Positions 7,632-16,899 of a stretch of DNA of 64,000 bases are shown one piece after another. Where the stretch lies: the NCBI RefSeq assembly GCF_904846075.1, contig NZ_CAJGZH010000001.1, positions 124,001 through 188,000 of the forward strand, written 5' to 3'. Under the pieces are notes generated by a model. The model saw only the letters and a list, made by a program, of their open reading frames with translations, had not been told where the DNA came from and made no database searches. Both the position numbers and the translations under genes were made by a program. The number at the start of each line of letters is the position of its first letter. The first letter of the stretch is position 1. This stretch comes from Psychrobacter glacincola (GTDB lineage: Bacteria > Pseudomonadota > Gammaproteobacteria > Pseudomonadales > Moraxellaceae).

Positions 7632-10463
7632 ATGCAACAGTTTCAGTCCTTACAGCGCTTACTCATATTTTATGCACTGACCTTGCTGGTCATGTTGTCT
7701 ATCTATTATTTTGCGCTGTTTCAGGAGATAAAGAAACACAGTGAACAACACAGTATCGATACTTTCCATACATTGCAGTATGAAGTCACTGAACGTGATG
7801 ATCTGCTAAACCCTGACATTAAAAGGATTTTAGAAAAACCCGTATTTGAAGACATAAGCTATCAGCTGGTTTTTATGATGCCATCTGGGCAGACTTATAT
7901 CCATCGCCATACTCAGCCCAATGAGCCTGCTTTTGCTAACGTTACGTTTCCTATTATTAGCTCATCTCCTTCTAATAACGGCAGTCATAGTGCTTACACG
8001 CTCAATAATCGCAACTTAACCGGCACCATTAAACTCAAAAGTGGTCATCAGCTTTATATTATATTGCGCCATAAGCCGCTTATCATTGACTGGATATCTT
8101 ATCGCTACTGGTTGCCATTGATGGCAGCGATCATGCTTTTTATTATCGCTTTGCTGTATATGCTCAATCGTCGCACCAATTGGGAACAGCTGCTGATTTA
8201 TACGGACAATCTAAGTAGCCACGCAAAAGAAGCCTATAGTCCGCCGCCTTTTTTGCAAAAAAAATCTACGCCTGAGTTTTTGCGTTTAGGCCATGCGCTG
8301 AGCCGTGTCAGCTACCAGCTGCATAATGACTATCGCCGCATTAAAACCCTAACACATCGTCTTGAACGTTTGGTTGATCAATCCCCTTTACCGATGCTAA
8401 TGATCATGCGTCATGGTCAAATCAGCTTTTTCAATAAACGTTTTGAACAAATATTCTTGTCTTTACCGCAAAGCGATAGTAACTATGAAATGACGGATTT
8501 TATCGCAGGTAAAGATGAATCCACGCAACGATTGCTGCAAACATTATCCAACCTACGCGTCACTCGTACCTTAACAGTCTACGGGTTAGAAAATGAACAG
8601 GCTTACCAATTGCACGTTACGCCATGGTTTGGTGAACATGGTCAGGTTCACGGCTTTACCGTACTGCTGAATAATGTTAATGAATTTGCCAGTCAAATAG
8701 GGCAATTACAGCAAAAAAATCAACGGCTACAACGCCAAATTGATGAATTTAATACGATTAAATCGACGATAGGTCATGATTTGCGCCTGCCGTTAGAAGC
8801 AATGATTGACACGCTAGAACCGATTGATCCTGAGACGTTGACTGCTGCGCAGAATGACATTTTAATATCCTTAATTAAAAGCAGTCAGAGTATGCTAACG
8901 ACACTTAATGATGTGCTAGACATTGAGGAGATAGCGGTAAGAAAAACCCGCCTAAGCATTGAGCCTGTCGATATTTATAGACTGGGGCAACAGGTCAGTC
9001 AGTCATTTATAGAAAGGATAAGGCAGCAGGGACTGGAGCTGCTGTATTTTTTTACACCTGACGGTCCGCGTTGTATTGATACAGACCATCAGCGCCTACA
9101 GCAAATCTTGTACGACTTATTAGATAACGCAGTGAAATTTACCACTTCTGGCTATGTATCACTGACCATCGAAACAGTCAGTAATGCAGAGCTATTAGCA
9201 ACAAAAAACCGAAGCTTAGTAAATCTTAATAAAGACCCTACACTGATTAAAAATAGTCAAATCAATAAAGACAATCCCAATCATGCCTCACACGACTGGA
9301 TTCGTTTTAGCATAAAAGACAGCGGTATGGGCATCGATATAGCGAAGCAACATCAACTGTTGGTTCAGCTTAATAAAAGCAGCAATCAAAACACCAATCG
9401 AAACGTTAATTACATGCAAAAGAACACGACTGGGCAAGGCCTAGGATTAAATAACGTCAATAGTTTTGCGCGATTATTGGGTGGTTTTATTGAAATAAAA
9501 AGTACGATGACTGAAGGCAGTAGTCTGAATCTTTATCTGCCTTGCAGACGTCCAAATTATCAGCCTATTTATCATCATAGTCAGCATTTGACTCATATCC
9601 ATCTAATAGCCGTGATTAAACAACCACTACGTGCCAAACATCTGCGCGATTTTTGCGCATATTTATCGATGCCAGCTACTATCTATACCTCTATAGATAA
9701 ATTAGATCTACAACAATTAAACGAAAAATTGGCACAAGACGAGCAAAGACTCGCCCCTATCTTGCTATTAGATTATGAATATTATGAAACCCTGTCTATT
9801 GCTTCTGCTAATCAGGCGATAAGGAATGATGACAGACAACAGGCATTAAATACCCTACTCGATAATCCGTCGCTACCAAAGATACTACTTAGTATGAAAC
9901 CTGAGCGCCGTATTCCCTCTATATTATTAGATAAATATGAAGGATTTTTGAGCAAACCATTAGATGCGACTTTATTGCTCTCTGAATTACTGCGCTTAAC
10001 CTTACCAGCGAGACAGAAGCTAGTTCAAGCCATAGAGATAAAAGAAGAGAATAAGCAGCTAGCAAACGAAGCAGATAAAGCTGCTAACGAGAATGTATTG
10101 CCACTTATTTTGGTAGTAGAAGACAGTCCAACCAATCAGAAAATAACGTGCAAGATATTGAGTAAACTTGGTTATCGTAGTGTGGTCGCAGAAGATGGTC
10201 AGCAAGCGTTAGATATGCTACAACAACAGCGTCAAGATATCTCACTCATTTTGATGGACTGTCGCATGCCTGTCATGGATGGGCTACAGGCTACCCAAGC
10301 GATTCGTGCGCAAGGCGATAAAATTGCGATTGTGGCGCTGACTGCGAACAATACCAAAGAAGATCGCGATGCTTGTATAGAAGTAGGAATGGATGAATTT
10401 TTAGCAAAGCCGATCAATAAAAAAGAGCTAGAGTCGGTTTTACAGAGCTTCATAAAATCATGA
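7632..10463 (+). CDS. Hybrid sensor histidine kinase/response regulator, no Hpt
   Basis: Inner-membrane sensor kinase. TM1 (about residues 10-30) and TM2 (about 157-177) flank a periplasmic sensor of about 125 residues. Then come a linker, a PAS-like region (250-355), a coiled coil and the HisKA domain with phospho-acceptor H382 in GHDLRLPLEAM. The ATPase domain keeps an N-box (LLDNAVKF), G1 (DSGMGID) and G2 (GQGLGLNNV). A degenerate receiver-like segment (about 660-800) precedes a true receiver (825-943) with VEDSPTN, DCRMPVMDG (D876) and a C-terminal K in FLAKP. The layout recalls GacS/BarA but lacks the usual C-terminal Hpt, so phosphate must pass to a separate Hpt protein or stay internal. 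No cognate regulator is adjacent. Confidence 0.88.
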   Translation: MQQFQSLQRLLIFYALTLLVMLSIYYFALFQEIKKHSEQHSIDTFHTLQYEVTERDDLLNPDIKRILEKPVFEDISYQLVFMMPSGQTYIHRHTQPNEPAFANVTFPIISSSPSNNGSHSAYTLNNRNLTGTIKLKSGHQLYIILRHKPLIIDWISYRYWLPLMAAIMLFIIALLYMLNRRTNWEQLLIYTDNLSSHAKEAYSPPPFLQKKSTPEFLRLGHALSRVSYQLHNDYRRIKTLTHRLERLVDQSPLPMLMIMRHGQISFFNKRFEQIFLSLPQSDSNYEMTDFIAGKDESTQRLLQTLSNLRVTRTLTVYGLENEQAYQLHVTPWFGEHGQVHGFTVLLNNVNEFASQIGQLQQKNQRLQRQIDEFNTIKSTIGHDLRLPLEAMIDTLEPIDPETLTAAQNDILISLIKSSQSMLTTLNDVLDIEEIAVRKTRLSIEPVDIYRLGQQVSQSFIERIRQQGLELLYFFTPDGPRCIDTDHQRLQQILYDLLDNAVKFTTSGYVSLTIETVSNAELLATKNRSLVNLNKDPTLIKNSQINKDNPNHASHDWIRFSIKDSGMGIDIAKQHQLLVQLNKSSNQNTNRNVNYMQKNTTGQGLGLNNVNSFARLLGGFIEIKSTMTEGSSLNLYLPCRRPNYQPIYHHSQHLTHIHLIAVIKQPLRAKHLRDFCAYLSMPATIYTSIDKLDLQQLNEKLAQDEQRLAPILLLDYEYYETLSIASANQAIRNDDRQQALNTLLDNPSLPKILLSMKPERRIPSILLDKYEGFLSKPLDATLLLSELLRLTLPARQKLVQAIEIKEENKQLANEADKAANENVLPLILVVEDSPTNQKITCKILSKLGYRSVVAEDGQQALDMLQQQRQDISLILMDCRMPVMDGLQATQAIRAQGDKIAIVALTANNTKEDRDACIEVGMDEFLAKPINKKELESVLQSFIKS

Positions 10464-10529
10464 CAATCTGTAAAACTGACTCTTCAGGTTTAAACTATTA
10501 CTTTATAAACCAATTACTTCATAAATCAG

Positions 10530-11204
10530 CTATTTCATAAAACCATTATCTGCTAAAAATGCTTCTGTAATTTGGCTTTGCGGACTTGGCGTATTCATAC
10601 CACTGGTTTGCGACTTATTTAACAAACGTTCTAAATAGCGCGCGACGATATCCACTTCGATATTGACTTTATTTCCAACCAGCCAATGCTCAGCGATATT
10701 GGTCACTTGTGCGGTATGTGGAATGATATTTAAAGAGACAATATTGTCTCGTACAAGGTTGGTCGTCAGACTAATACCATCAACCGTGATGGAGCCTTTG
10801 GTCGCTGTATAGTGCGCCAGCTCTTGTGGTATCTCAATTTCGATATAGATAGAGCGCGCATCTTGTTGCAGCTTACTGACCACGCCGACGCCATCGACGT
10901 GACCCGCGACGATATGACCACCAAAACGTGTGGTTGGTAGCATCGCTTTCTCTAAATTCACCGTGTGACCAGCTTTCAAGGTTTCTAATGCGGTACGAGC
11001 AATAGTTTCACGTGAAACATCGACCGAGTAATGATTACTACCTAGGTCTACGACGGTTAAGCAGATACCATTGGAGGCAATAGAATCTCCTAGCTTCACA
11101 TCACTAAAGTCCAAACCATCAGATTCTATCGTCAAACGTATATCACCGCCCGTAGGCTGCATGGACTTAACCTTTCCAACACTCTCTATAATTCCAGTAA
11201 ACAT
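10530..11204 (-). CDS. ribE: Riboflavin synthase, alpha subunit
   Basis: Catalyses dismutation of two 6,7-dimethyl-8-ribityllumazine molecules to riboflavin, the last step of the pathway. The protein opens MFTGIIESVGKV, as in essentially all riboflavin synthases, and shows the two tandem lumazine-binding beta-barrel repeats, about residues 1-90 and 98-190. Both carry the DGISLT- or NGICLTV-type motif. The 224-residue length is close to the usual 210. GAGGT four bases before the ATG supports the start. A perfect parS palindrome lies inside, at 11005-11018. Also called ribC in some nomenclatures. Separated from ribD by a 421-bp DnaA-box-rich gap, so it probably has its own promoter. Confidence 0.95.
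   Translation of the reverse strand: MFTGIIESVGKVKSMQPTGGDIRLTIESDGLDFSDVKLGDSIASNGICLTVVDLGSNHYSVDVSRETIARTALETLKAGHTVNLEKAMLPTTRFGGHIVAGHVDGVGVVSKLQQDARSIYIEIEIPQELAHYTATKGSITVDGISLTTNLVRDNIVSLNIIPHTAQVTNIAEHWLVGNKVNIEVDIVARYLERLLNKSQTSGMNTPSPQSQITEAFLADNGFMK
11004..11019. other. parS site inside ribE
   Basis: The 14-bp core GTTTCACGTGAAAC (11005-11018) is perfect. The outer pair is A/A rather than T/A. It encodes VSRET in riboflavin synthase. Confidence 0.88.
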
Positions 11205-11625
11205 ATCGACCTCATTTCATTATGATATTGTCTTTATAGACAATATATCTTGATCTATTAATATTGTGGCAGCATTTGTCTAAGCCAGTTTTTTCAGTGT
11301 AACTTGAGCTTAATTGAGCCTATGATGGGATAGATTGTGGATAAGTACTGACAAATCAACTCATAACGTATTAAAACACGCATTTCCGTTAAGTTATCCA
11401 CAGAAAACAAGATGTTGGCTAATTTCAAGAAAGATTAATAGTAAAATCTAAGTTACTGATTACATTAGATTAATATAAAATTTTTTATAAAAGACCTATT
11501 TTTCTGTTTCATGTGAAACAAAGTTATACACAGTTTCATGTGGAACCTTGTAAGGCACTGGCTGCTTATCCACACTTAGCAAAAATTTAGCCCAAACTGT
11601 GGATAAGCTGTTTATAAATAACCAG
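11205..11625. other. DnaA-box and parS cluster between ribE and ribD
   Basis: This 421-bp non-coding region holds four perfect DnaA boxes (TTATCCACA): 11336-11344 (minus), 11394-11402 (plus), 11566-11574 (plus) and 11598-11606 (minus). A TTATACACA box lies at 11524-11532. Between the boxes is a very AT-rich stretch (about 11430-11505) that could unwind. A parS-like palindrome with one mismatch is at 11505-11520, and a two-mismatch copy is at 11533-11546. It could be a second part of the origin, a DnaA titration site like E. coli datA, or a regulatory region. The sequence shows the boxes; the function is inferred. Confidence 0.75.
11505..11520. other. parS-like site between ribE and ribD (one mismatch)
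   Basis: TGTTTCATGTGAAACA differs from the parS consensus at one base. Another copy, GTTTCATGTGGAAC at 11533-11546, has two mismatches and sits directly after the TTATACACA DnaA box. Confidence 0.75.
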
Positions 11626-12681
11626 TTATAGCGGTAATAAAGTCAATTTAAGGTCAGGAGTTAATGTTTCATGGCCACAAATATTAAAACGCAACTGCTG
11701 AGCTAGAGACAATGGGTTAAAATCGACCATCGGTCTTGCTTGCGCGCCTAACAAACAAGGCGCCTGATAGACAATCAACTCATCTACCAATTGTTGGCTT
11801 AAGAAACTACCAGTAACACTAGCACCGGCCTCTACCAACACGTCATAACACTGATGATCACTGACTAATTTTTTTAGTAATTCAGTCAAATTATCTTCGC
11901 GCCAATAAATCGTATCCGGTCGGCGGCATAACTGATAGTCAGACCGTAAGCTGTGTTCTAAGCGCTGCCGCCTATCGAGTACGACAACTTTGGGAGCAGG
12001 AACTTGTTTAGGTGGCACAGCTAATTGGTTGGAACGTACATTAAGCTGTGGATTATCCGCGATAACCGTCTCACTACCGGTAATAATCGCGCCACTTTGA
12101 GCACGTAGCTTCTGCACATCTTCGCGGGCAGCCGCTGAGGTAATCCATTTTGACTCGCCAGATGCCATCGCGGTACGACCGTCAAGGCTAGTGGCAATTT
12201 TCAGCCGTACATAAGGCATCTGGGTGCGCATTGCCTTTAAAAACCCACGATTTAAAGCTTCTGCTTGCTCAGTTAATATACCGACTGTCACTTGAATCCC
12301 AGCCTGCTCTAACAGTTTTACACCGCGTCCTGCCACTTGCGGATTGGGATCGAGCCCTGCGATTACGACACGTTTCACACCAGCATTAATAAGACCCAAA
12401 GCACAAGGTGGCGTACGCCCCGTATGACTACAAGGCTCTAAAGTCACATAGGCAGTTGCACCTAAAGCCCTCGCACCCGCTTCTTTTAGCGCAAATACTT
12501 CTGCATGAGGCTGACCAGCTTTCGGATGAAACCCTTGACCGACGATCGCTTCTGCTTGCACGATGACACAGCCTACTGCTGGATTAGGTCTGGTGGTATA
12601 TAAACCCTGTTTGGCTTGTTCGATCGCAAGCATCATAAAGTAGCGGTCTTGCGCATTCTGAGTATGGTTTGAGAGCGTCAT
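11626..12681 (-). CDS. ribD: Bifunctional riboflavin deaminase/reductase RibD
   Basis: RibD carries out two early riboflavin steps: deamination of the pyrimidine, then reduction of the ribosyl side chain with NADPH. The N-terminal cytidine-deaminase-like domain has the zinc ligands in PHAEVFAL (HAE) and PCSHTGRTPPCA (PC..C). The C-terminal reductase domain (about 145-350) has the ATSLDGRTA substrate motif and GSETVIADNPQLNVR. I prefer the ATG at 12681; a GTG at 12693 would add MYLF. It lies 25-40 bp downstream of nrdR and is likely cotranscribed with it, a conserved nrdR-ribD pairing. Confidence 0.95.
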   Translation of the reverse strand: MTLSNHTQNAQDRYFMMLAIEQAKQGLYTTRPNPAVGCVIVQAEAIVGQGFHPKAGQPHAEVFALKEAGARALGATAYVTLEPCSHTGRTPPCALGLINAGVKRVVIAGLDPNPQVAGRGVKLLEQAGIQVTVGILTEQAEALNRGFLKAMRTQMPYVRLKIATSLDGRTAMASGESKWITSAAAREDVQKLRAQSGAIITGSETVIADNPQLNVRSNQLAVPPKQVPAPKVVVLDRRQRLEHSLRSDYQLCRRPDTIYWREDNLTELLKKLVSDHQCYDVLVEAGASVTGSFLSQQLVDELIVYQAPCLLGAQARPMVDFNPLSLAQQLRFNICGHETLTPDLKLTLLPL

Positions 12682-12718
12682 AAAAAGATACACTTAATAA
12701 AAAAGTAGAGGGTAAAAA

Positions 12719-13195
12719 CTATTTAACGTTATCGTCAGCTTTTTCATTTGGGCGAATATTGGCAATCTCTTGATGGAAAGCATCAATATCTTGAAAGTCG
12801 CGGTAAACACTAGCAAAGCGCACATAAGCAACATCATCTAACGTTTTAAGCTCACTCATGATGATCTCACCCAACACCTTACTACTGATTTCGCGCTCAC
12901 CCATCTGTCTAACACGCTTCTCAATACGGCTGATCATCGCCTCTTGTTCATCAATGGTGATAGGGCGCTTTTGCAATGGTAATAAAATAGAGCGGCGCAG
13001 TTTCTCATTATCATAAGGCTCAATTTTACTGCTTGACTTGATGATTCTTGGCATCACTACTTCTACCATCTCAAAAGTAGTGAAACGCTCTTGGCAGCTA
13101 TTGCATGAACGGCGACGACGGACTTGCGCACCTTCTGCCGCCAGACGCGAATCAATAACTTTAGTCTCTGACGCGTTACAATACGGGCAATGCAT
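12719..13195 (-). CDS. nrdR: Transcriptional repressor NrdR
   Basis: NrdR is a zinc-finger and ATP-cone repressor of ribonucleotide reductase genes that senses the ATP/dATP balance. The 158-residue protein starts MHCPYCNASETKVIDSR, with the CPYC and CNSC zinc ligands, then RRRRSCNSCQERFTTFE. The ATP-cone follows from about residue 49 (PRIIKSSSKIEPYDNEKLRRSI). Length is canonical. AAGGAAA just upstream of the ATG supports the start. It is the first gene of the nrdR-ribD pair. Directly upstream is a short 13-bp tandem repeat. Confidence 0.97.
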   Translation of the reverse strand: MHCPYCNASETKVIDSRLAAEGAQVRRRRSCNSCQERFTTFEMVEVVMPRIIKSSSKIEPYDNEKLRRSILLPLQKRPITIDEQEAMISRIEKRVRQMGEREISSKVLGEIIMSELKTLDDVAYVRFASVYRDFQDIDAFHQEIANIRPNEKADDNVK

Positions 13196-13248
13196 AGCGT
13201 TTCCTTATTTCAATATTAAGCGCAAGAATCACAGTCACTATTTATAAA

Positions 13249-13293
13249 ACCGAATGATAAGACCGAATGATAAGACCGAATGATAAGACCGAA
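13249..13293. repeat. 13-bp tandem repeat upstream of nrdR
   Basis: The unit GACCGAATGATAA occurs about 3.5 times head to tail, without changes between copies. It lies in the 148-bp gap between mnmE and the nrdR start. It contains no evident NrdR box. It may be a slippage-prone spacer or part of the nrdR promoter. Confidence 0.85.
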
Positions 13294-13343
13294 ATTTCTG
13301 AGAATTAACGAGCTGTATCAGGCAATTCAAAAAAATCGGCTGA

Positions 13344-14798
13344 TTATTTTCCAATACAGAAACTACCAAAGATTTTGCCCAACAAGTCATCCGCACTAAA
13401 CGCTCCCGTAATCTCACCCAAACTGTTCTGAGCTTGGCGTAAGCTTTCAGCGACTAACTCTCCTGCTTGATAGACCGTTAACTGCTCGTGCGCCTCTGCT
13501 AAAGAGTCGGCTGTGCGCCTAAGGGCATCTATATGACGTGTGCGAGCAATTAGGCTGTTTTCTGGCGGATGAAAACCGACCTTAGCACATAAGGCTTCGA
13601 CTAAATCATCGATACCAGCGTCTGTTTCACATGAAACATTAACTTGTTCGTAGCCTCTATCTTTGATTTCAGCTTGCGTCGTAGAAGCCGATTTTTCACT
13701 ACTATTATCGCTCAATAGATCACTTTTATTAGCAATAATTAATAAGCGTTTGGCCTCTGGTAACTCGCCAAATAATTGTTCTGCAAGCTGTAGTGGTGTA
13801 CTTTCTTCTTCAACATCGCGAGTCACATCGTAGACCATCAGCAGCATATCAGCTTGGGTAATGGCTGTACGCGCACGTTCAATTCCAATACGCTCTACCG
13901 TGTCTTCTGTGTCACGCAGACCCGCCGTATCGGTAAGATGAAGTGTCAAACCGTTGAGCACCACGGTCTCTTGCAGCGTATCACGAGTCGTACCTGCAAC
14001 GTCAGTAACGATAGCGCGCTCTTGCCCTGCCAGACGATTCAGCAAGCTTGATTTACCCGCATTTGGTCTACCTGCTAAGACCACATGAATACCATCACGT
14101 AGGAGCTGACCCTGCTTGGCGGTCGCCAATACTTGCTGTATCTTGTCTTGCGTTTGCTCCAGTTTACTTTGTATGACGCCGTCTGATAAAAAATCCACGT
14201 CTTCTTCGTCAGGGAAATCAATCGCCGCTTCAACATGCAAGCGAAGATGAATAAGCTGCTCTAATAGCTGATTAATCTTCTTTGAAAACTCACCACTTAG
14301 CGAGCGAATGGCACTACTCGCAGCCGCAGCACTGGTCGCATCAATGGCATCAGCGATAGCCTCTGCTTGTACCAAATCCAATTTATCATTATCAAAAGCA
14401 CGATAAGAGAATTCCCCAGCACCCGCTTGTTTTGCGCCCAGCTCAAATACCCTTGCTAGCAGTTGGTTTTGTAGAATCATGCCGCCATGCCCTTGCAGCT
14501 CAATCACATCTTCCCCTGTGAACGAATGCGGGCCTTTAAAGTACAGCACTAACCCTTCATCAATTACTGTACCATCAGCCTGATAAAAACGACAAAAACT
14601 GGCCATACGTGGCGTAAAAGCAGACTTACCCGTTAGTGTACAGGCAATGTCATAAGCACGCGCACCCGACAGACGTATAACACCAACGCCACCTCTTCCA
14701 AGCGGTGTGGCAATAGCCGCAATCGTGGCCAAGCCAGATGCTTTAGGTGGTTCAGATGCTTTAGGTGGTTCAGATGCTTTAGGTACGTTTGACGCCAT
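13344..14798 (-). CDS. mnmE: tRNA modification GTPase MnmE
   Basis: With MnmG, MnmE adds the carboxymethylaminomethyl group to wobble U34 of certain tRNAs. The N-terminal folate-binding domain starts at [16 protein letters not shown]. The helical domain is interrupted by a Ras-like G domain with G1 [10 protein letters not shown]3 [10 protein letters not shown] and G4 NKSD. The protein ends in the diagnostic CIGK whose cysteine is catalytic. I choose the ATG at 14798 (MASNVPKAS); the longer frame to 14825 would need a TTG start. The N-terminus contains three copies of [12 protein letters not shown] encoded by an 18-bp tandem repeat. A parS-like site is inside at 13623-13638. Confidence 0.95.
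   Translation of the reverse strand: MASNVPKASEPPKASEPPKASGLATIAAIATPLGRGGVGVIRLSGARAYDIACTLTGKSAFTPRMASFCRFYQADGTVIDEGLVLYFKGPHSFTGEDVIELQGHGGMILQNQLLARVFELGAKQAGAGEFSYRAFDNDKLDLVQAEAIADAIDATSAAAASSAIRSLSGEFSKKINQLLEQLIHLRLHVEAAIDFPDEEDVDFLSDGVIQSKLEQTQDKIQQVLATAKQGQLLRDGIHVVLAGRPNAGKSSLLNRLAGQERAIVTDVAGTTRDTLQETVVLNGLTLHLTDTAGLRDTEDTVERIGIERARTAITQADMLLMVYDVTRDVEEESTPLQLAEQLFGELPEAKRLLIIANKSDLLSDNSSEKSASTTQAEIKDRGYEQVNVSCETDAGIDDLVEALCAKVGFHPPENSLIARTRHIDALRRTADSLAEAHEQLTVYQAGELVAESLRQAQNSLGEITGAFSADDLLGKIFGSFCIGK
13623..13638. other. parS-like site inside mnmE (one mismatch)
   Basis: TGTTTCACATGAAACA differs by one base from consensus. It is the same sequence, on the opposite strand, as the variants at 11505 and 22739. 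Confidence 0.8.
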
Positions 14799-14941
14799 CT
14801 CTAGGGAATCCACAATTACTCTCAATAGCTAAAAACTCCATTATAGACGGCTGGACACAGACTGACAAAGCAAACTTTAAATAGCCATGCTTTGCGCTTA
14901 TTTTATTTCAGATCAGTGAGCGATAATAGAAATGTCACGCA

Positions 14942-14973
14942 TAAAAAAACCACCGCCGTAGCGATGGTCTTTT
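14942..14973 (-). terminator. Rho-independent terminator after yidC
   Basis: On the minus strand ACCATCGC, a four-base loop TACG and GCGGTGGT form an eight-bp stem with one mismatch, followed by seven T. It lies about 20 bp after the yidC stop, so it separates yidC from mnmE. Confidence 0.8.
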
Positions 14974-14990
14974 ATCAATTGATGAGCTAC

Positions 14991-16688
14991 TTAGTCCAAT
15001 ACTTTAACAGTACGACGCTTTTGCTCTTCTTCGACTTTTTTATTGACAATATATTGCTGAGTCATACTAAACAAGTTGTTGACTGTCCAGTATAGTACGA
15101 GACCCGCTGGGAAAAACAGCATGAAAGCAGTAAAAATGATTGGTAAGAACTTCATCACTTTCGCTTGCATCGGATCAGCTGGCTGCGGGTTTAGCTGCTG
15201 CTGTACAAACATCGAGGCACCCATCAGCAATGGTAAAATAAACCAAGGATCCATCGCCGATAAATCCTGAATCCATAAAATCCAAGGCGCATGACGCAGC
15301 TCAACACTTTCAACCAATACCCAATATAGCGCTAAGAAGATAGGCATTTGCATCAAAATAGGCAAACAACCTGCCATTGGATTGACTTTTTCTTCTTTAT
15401 AAATAGCCATCATTTCTTGCGACATCTTCATTCGATCGTCGCCATGCTCTTCTTTAAGTGCGGCTAATCTTGGTGCAATCGCACGCATCTTCGCCATTGA
15501 ATAGTAACTCTTATTCGAGAACCACATCAGAGCAATTTTGACTAAAATCGTCAATACAATGATTGACCAACCCCAGTTACCTATGACTTTATGAATACCG
15601 TCCAAGATGGCAAATAAAATTTTCGATATTGGCCATAACAACCCATAATCAACCGTTTTATTAAGGCCTACTGCCACATCTTTTAGCTCAGATTGTACTT
15701 TAGGACCAGCGTATAACGTGGCATCTAATGTCACTTGTTTATTTGGCGCGACATTGACAGGTTGACTGTTGAAACCGATGAAGTAATCATCGCCTGTTTC
15801 ACGGCTAAAGAAAGTAGCGGTAAAGTTTTCAGGTATCCATGCTGATACAAAATAATGCTGCACAACACCAACCCAACCTTTATCGCTACTAACAGCTAGC
15901 TCACCATCATTAAAGTCTTTAAATTTGAGCTTATTGTATGGATCATCAGGAGTACCCCAAGCACCGCCTAAATAAGTCGCCATACTAAGCGCACCTTTAT
16001 CAGACATACCTGGATCTTTACTGTCATCACGTTTCAACTGGGCAAATAGCTGACCTTGCCACGGTTGTGTAGAAGCATTTTGTATTTGATAGCTAATATC
16101 AATCGGATATTTATTTTCAGTAAAGGTAAATGTCTTAGTAACGGTCAAGCCATCTTTTTTATAAGTAAGCGGTACTGACAGCGTCTGTTGCCCTGCTTCC
16201 ATGACGTAATTATTAGCAGTATGGCTGTATTTGGCACGACCTTCTGCAGTATCAATACCGTTAGGACCAATAAGACCAGACTGAGCCACATACACGCGAT
16301 TACTATTATTCTCTAGCAATACGAAAGGCTTATCGCTATCGAGCGTTGCGTCATACTGCTTAAGAGCAGCATAAACAATATCGCCGCCTTCTGGATTGAT
16401 CTTTATATCATAGCGATCGGTAGTGACCGTGATTAATCCCGTGTCTTTAGCAGGCGTTGCCGTCACAGCATCATTAGCGACTGTATTGTTATCAACAGGC
16501 AATGTCTGTACCGGAATATCACCTGCGGCACCAGTTGTCGAAGGGATGTCAGCACCTACTGAAGCAGTGGTTTCTGACACCGCATCTACAGCTGGCGCAT
16601 CGGCATAATCATCTCGCCATGCCAAAATCAGCAGATAAGCGGTGATTAACATCGCAATGATGATCATCACCCGAAATATCTTTTGCAT
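14991..16688 (-). CDS. yidC: Membrane protein insertase YidC
   Basis: YidC inserts and folds inner-membrane proteins with or without SecYEG. The 565-residue protein begins with TM1 (about residues 5-25). A large periplasmic beta-sandwich domain (about 65-340) follows, then the conserved membrane core with GNWGWSIIVLTI, the cytoplasmic hairpin KMRAIAPRLAALKEEHGDDRMKM, the PMAGCLPILMQMPIF motif and LYWTVNNLFSM. Length and domain order match Gram-negative YidC. The start is supported by AGGAAAGG upstream. It lies between yidD and mnmE in the conserved rpmH-rnpA-yidD-yidC-mnmE order. Confidence 0.97.
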   Translation of the reverse strand: MQKIFRVMIIIAMLITAYLLILAWRDDYADAPAVDAVSETTASVGADIPSTTGAAGDIPVQTLPVDNNTVANDAVTATPAKDTGLITVTTDRYDIKINPEGGDIVYAALKQYDATLDSDKPFVLLENNSNRVYVAQSGLIGPNGIDTAEGRAKYSHTANNYVMEAGQQTLSVPLTYKKDGLTVTKTFTFTENKYPIDISYQIQNASTQPWQGQLFAQLKRDDSKDPGMSDKGALSMATYLGGAWGTPDDPYNKLKFKDFNDGELAVSSDKGWVGVVQHYFVSAWIPENFTATFFSRETGDDYFIGFNSQPVNVAPNKQVTLDATLYAGPKVQSELKDVAVGLNKTVDYGLLWPISKILFAILDGIHKVIGNWGWSIIVLTILVKIALMWFSNKSYYSMAKMRAIAPRLAALKEEHGDDRMKMSQEMMAIYKEEKVNPMAGCLPILMQMPIFLALYWVLVESVELRHAPWILWIQDLSAMDPWFILPLLMGASMFVQQQLNPQPADPMQAKVMKFLPIIFTAFMLFFPAGLVLYWTVNNLFSMTQQYIVNKKVEEEQKRRTVKVLD

Positions 16689-16899
16689 AAACCTTTCCTA
16701 GATTAAAAAATTAGGGAATGAAAAATTAGGGCATGTGTCATGACCGTACAATTATCATCGTATGTGACAACAGTATTGCCAGTCATTTACATAAAATGTG
16801 CATCATTTTACTAAAAATCTGCCTTAAATGATACCAAGAGTGTGGATAACTTGTGGGTAACTAAATAGATATCCACAACTTCGCAGTCTATGATGAACG
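16689..16899. other. yidD-yidC gap with DnaA boxes
   Basis: A 211-bp gap contains a perfect DnaA box on the minus strand (TGTGGATAA, 16841-16849), a TGTGGGTAA at 16852-16860 and an ATATCCACA at 16869-16877, all within 37 bp. The last two each differ from consensus by one base. It is about 1.3 kb from the main oriC and may be an outlying DnaA-binding site. Confidence 0.65.

Noticed and set aside
7400..7633. 77-codon minus-strand ORF upstream of the sensor kinase
   Set aside because: No family, no ribosome-binding site and position across the divergent promoter region.
11205..11625. FMN riboswitch before ribE or in the ribE-ribD gap
   Set aside because: The RFN core segments are absent; the region is explained by DnaA boxes and parS-like palindromes.
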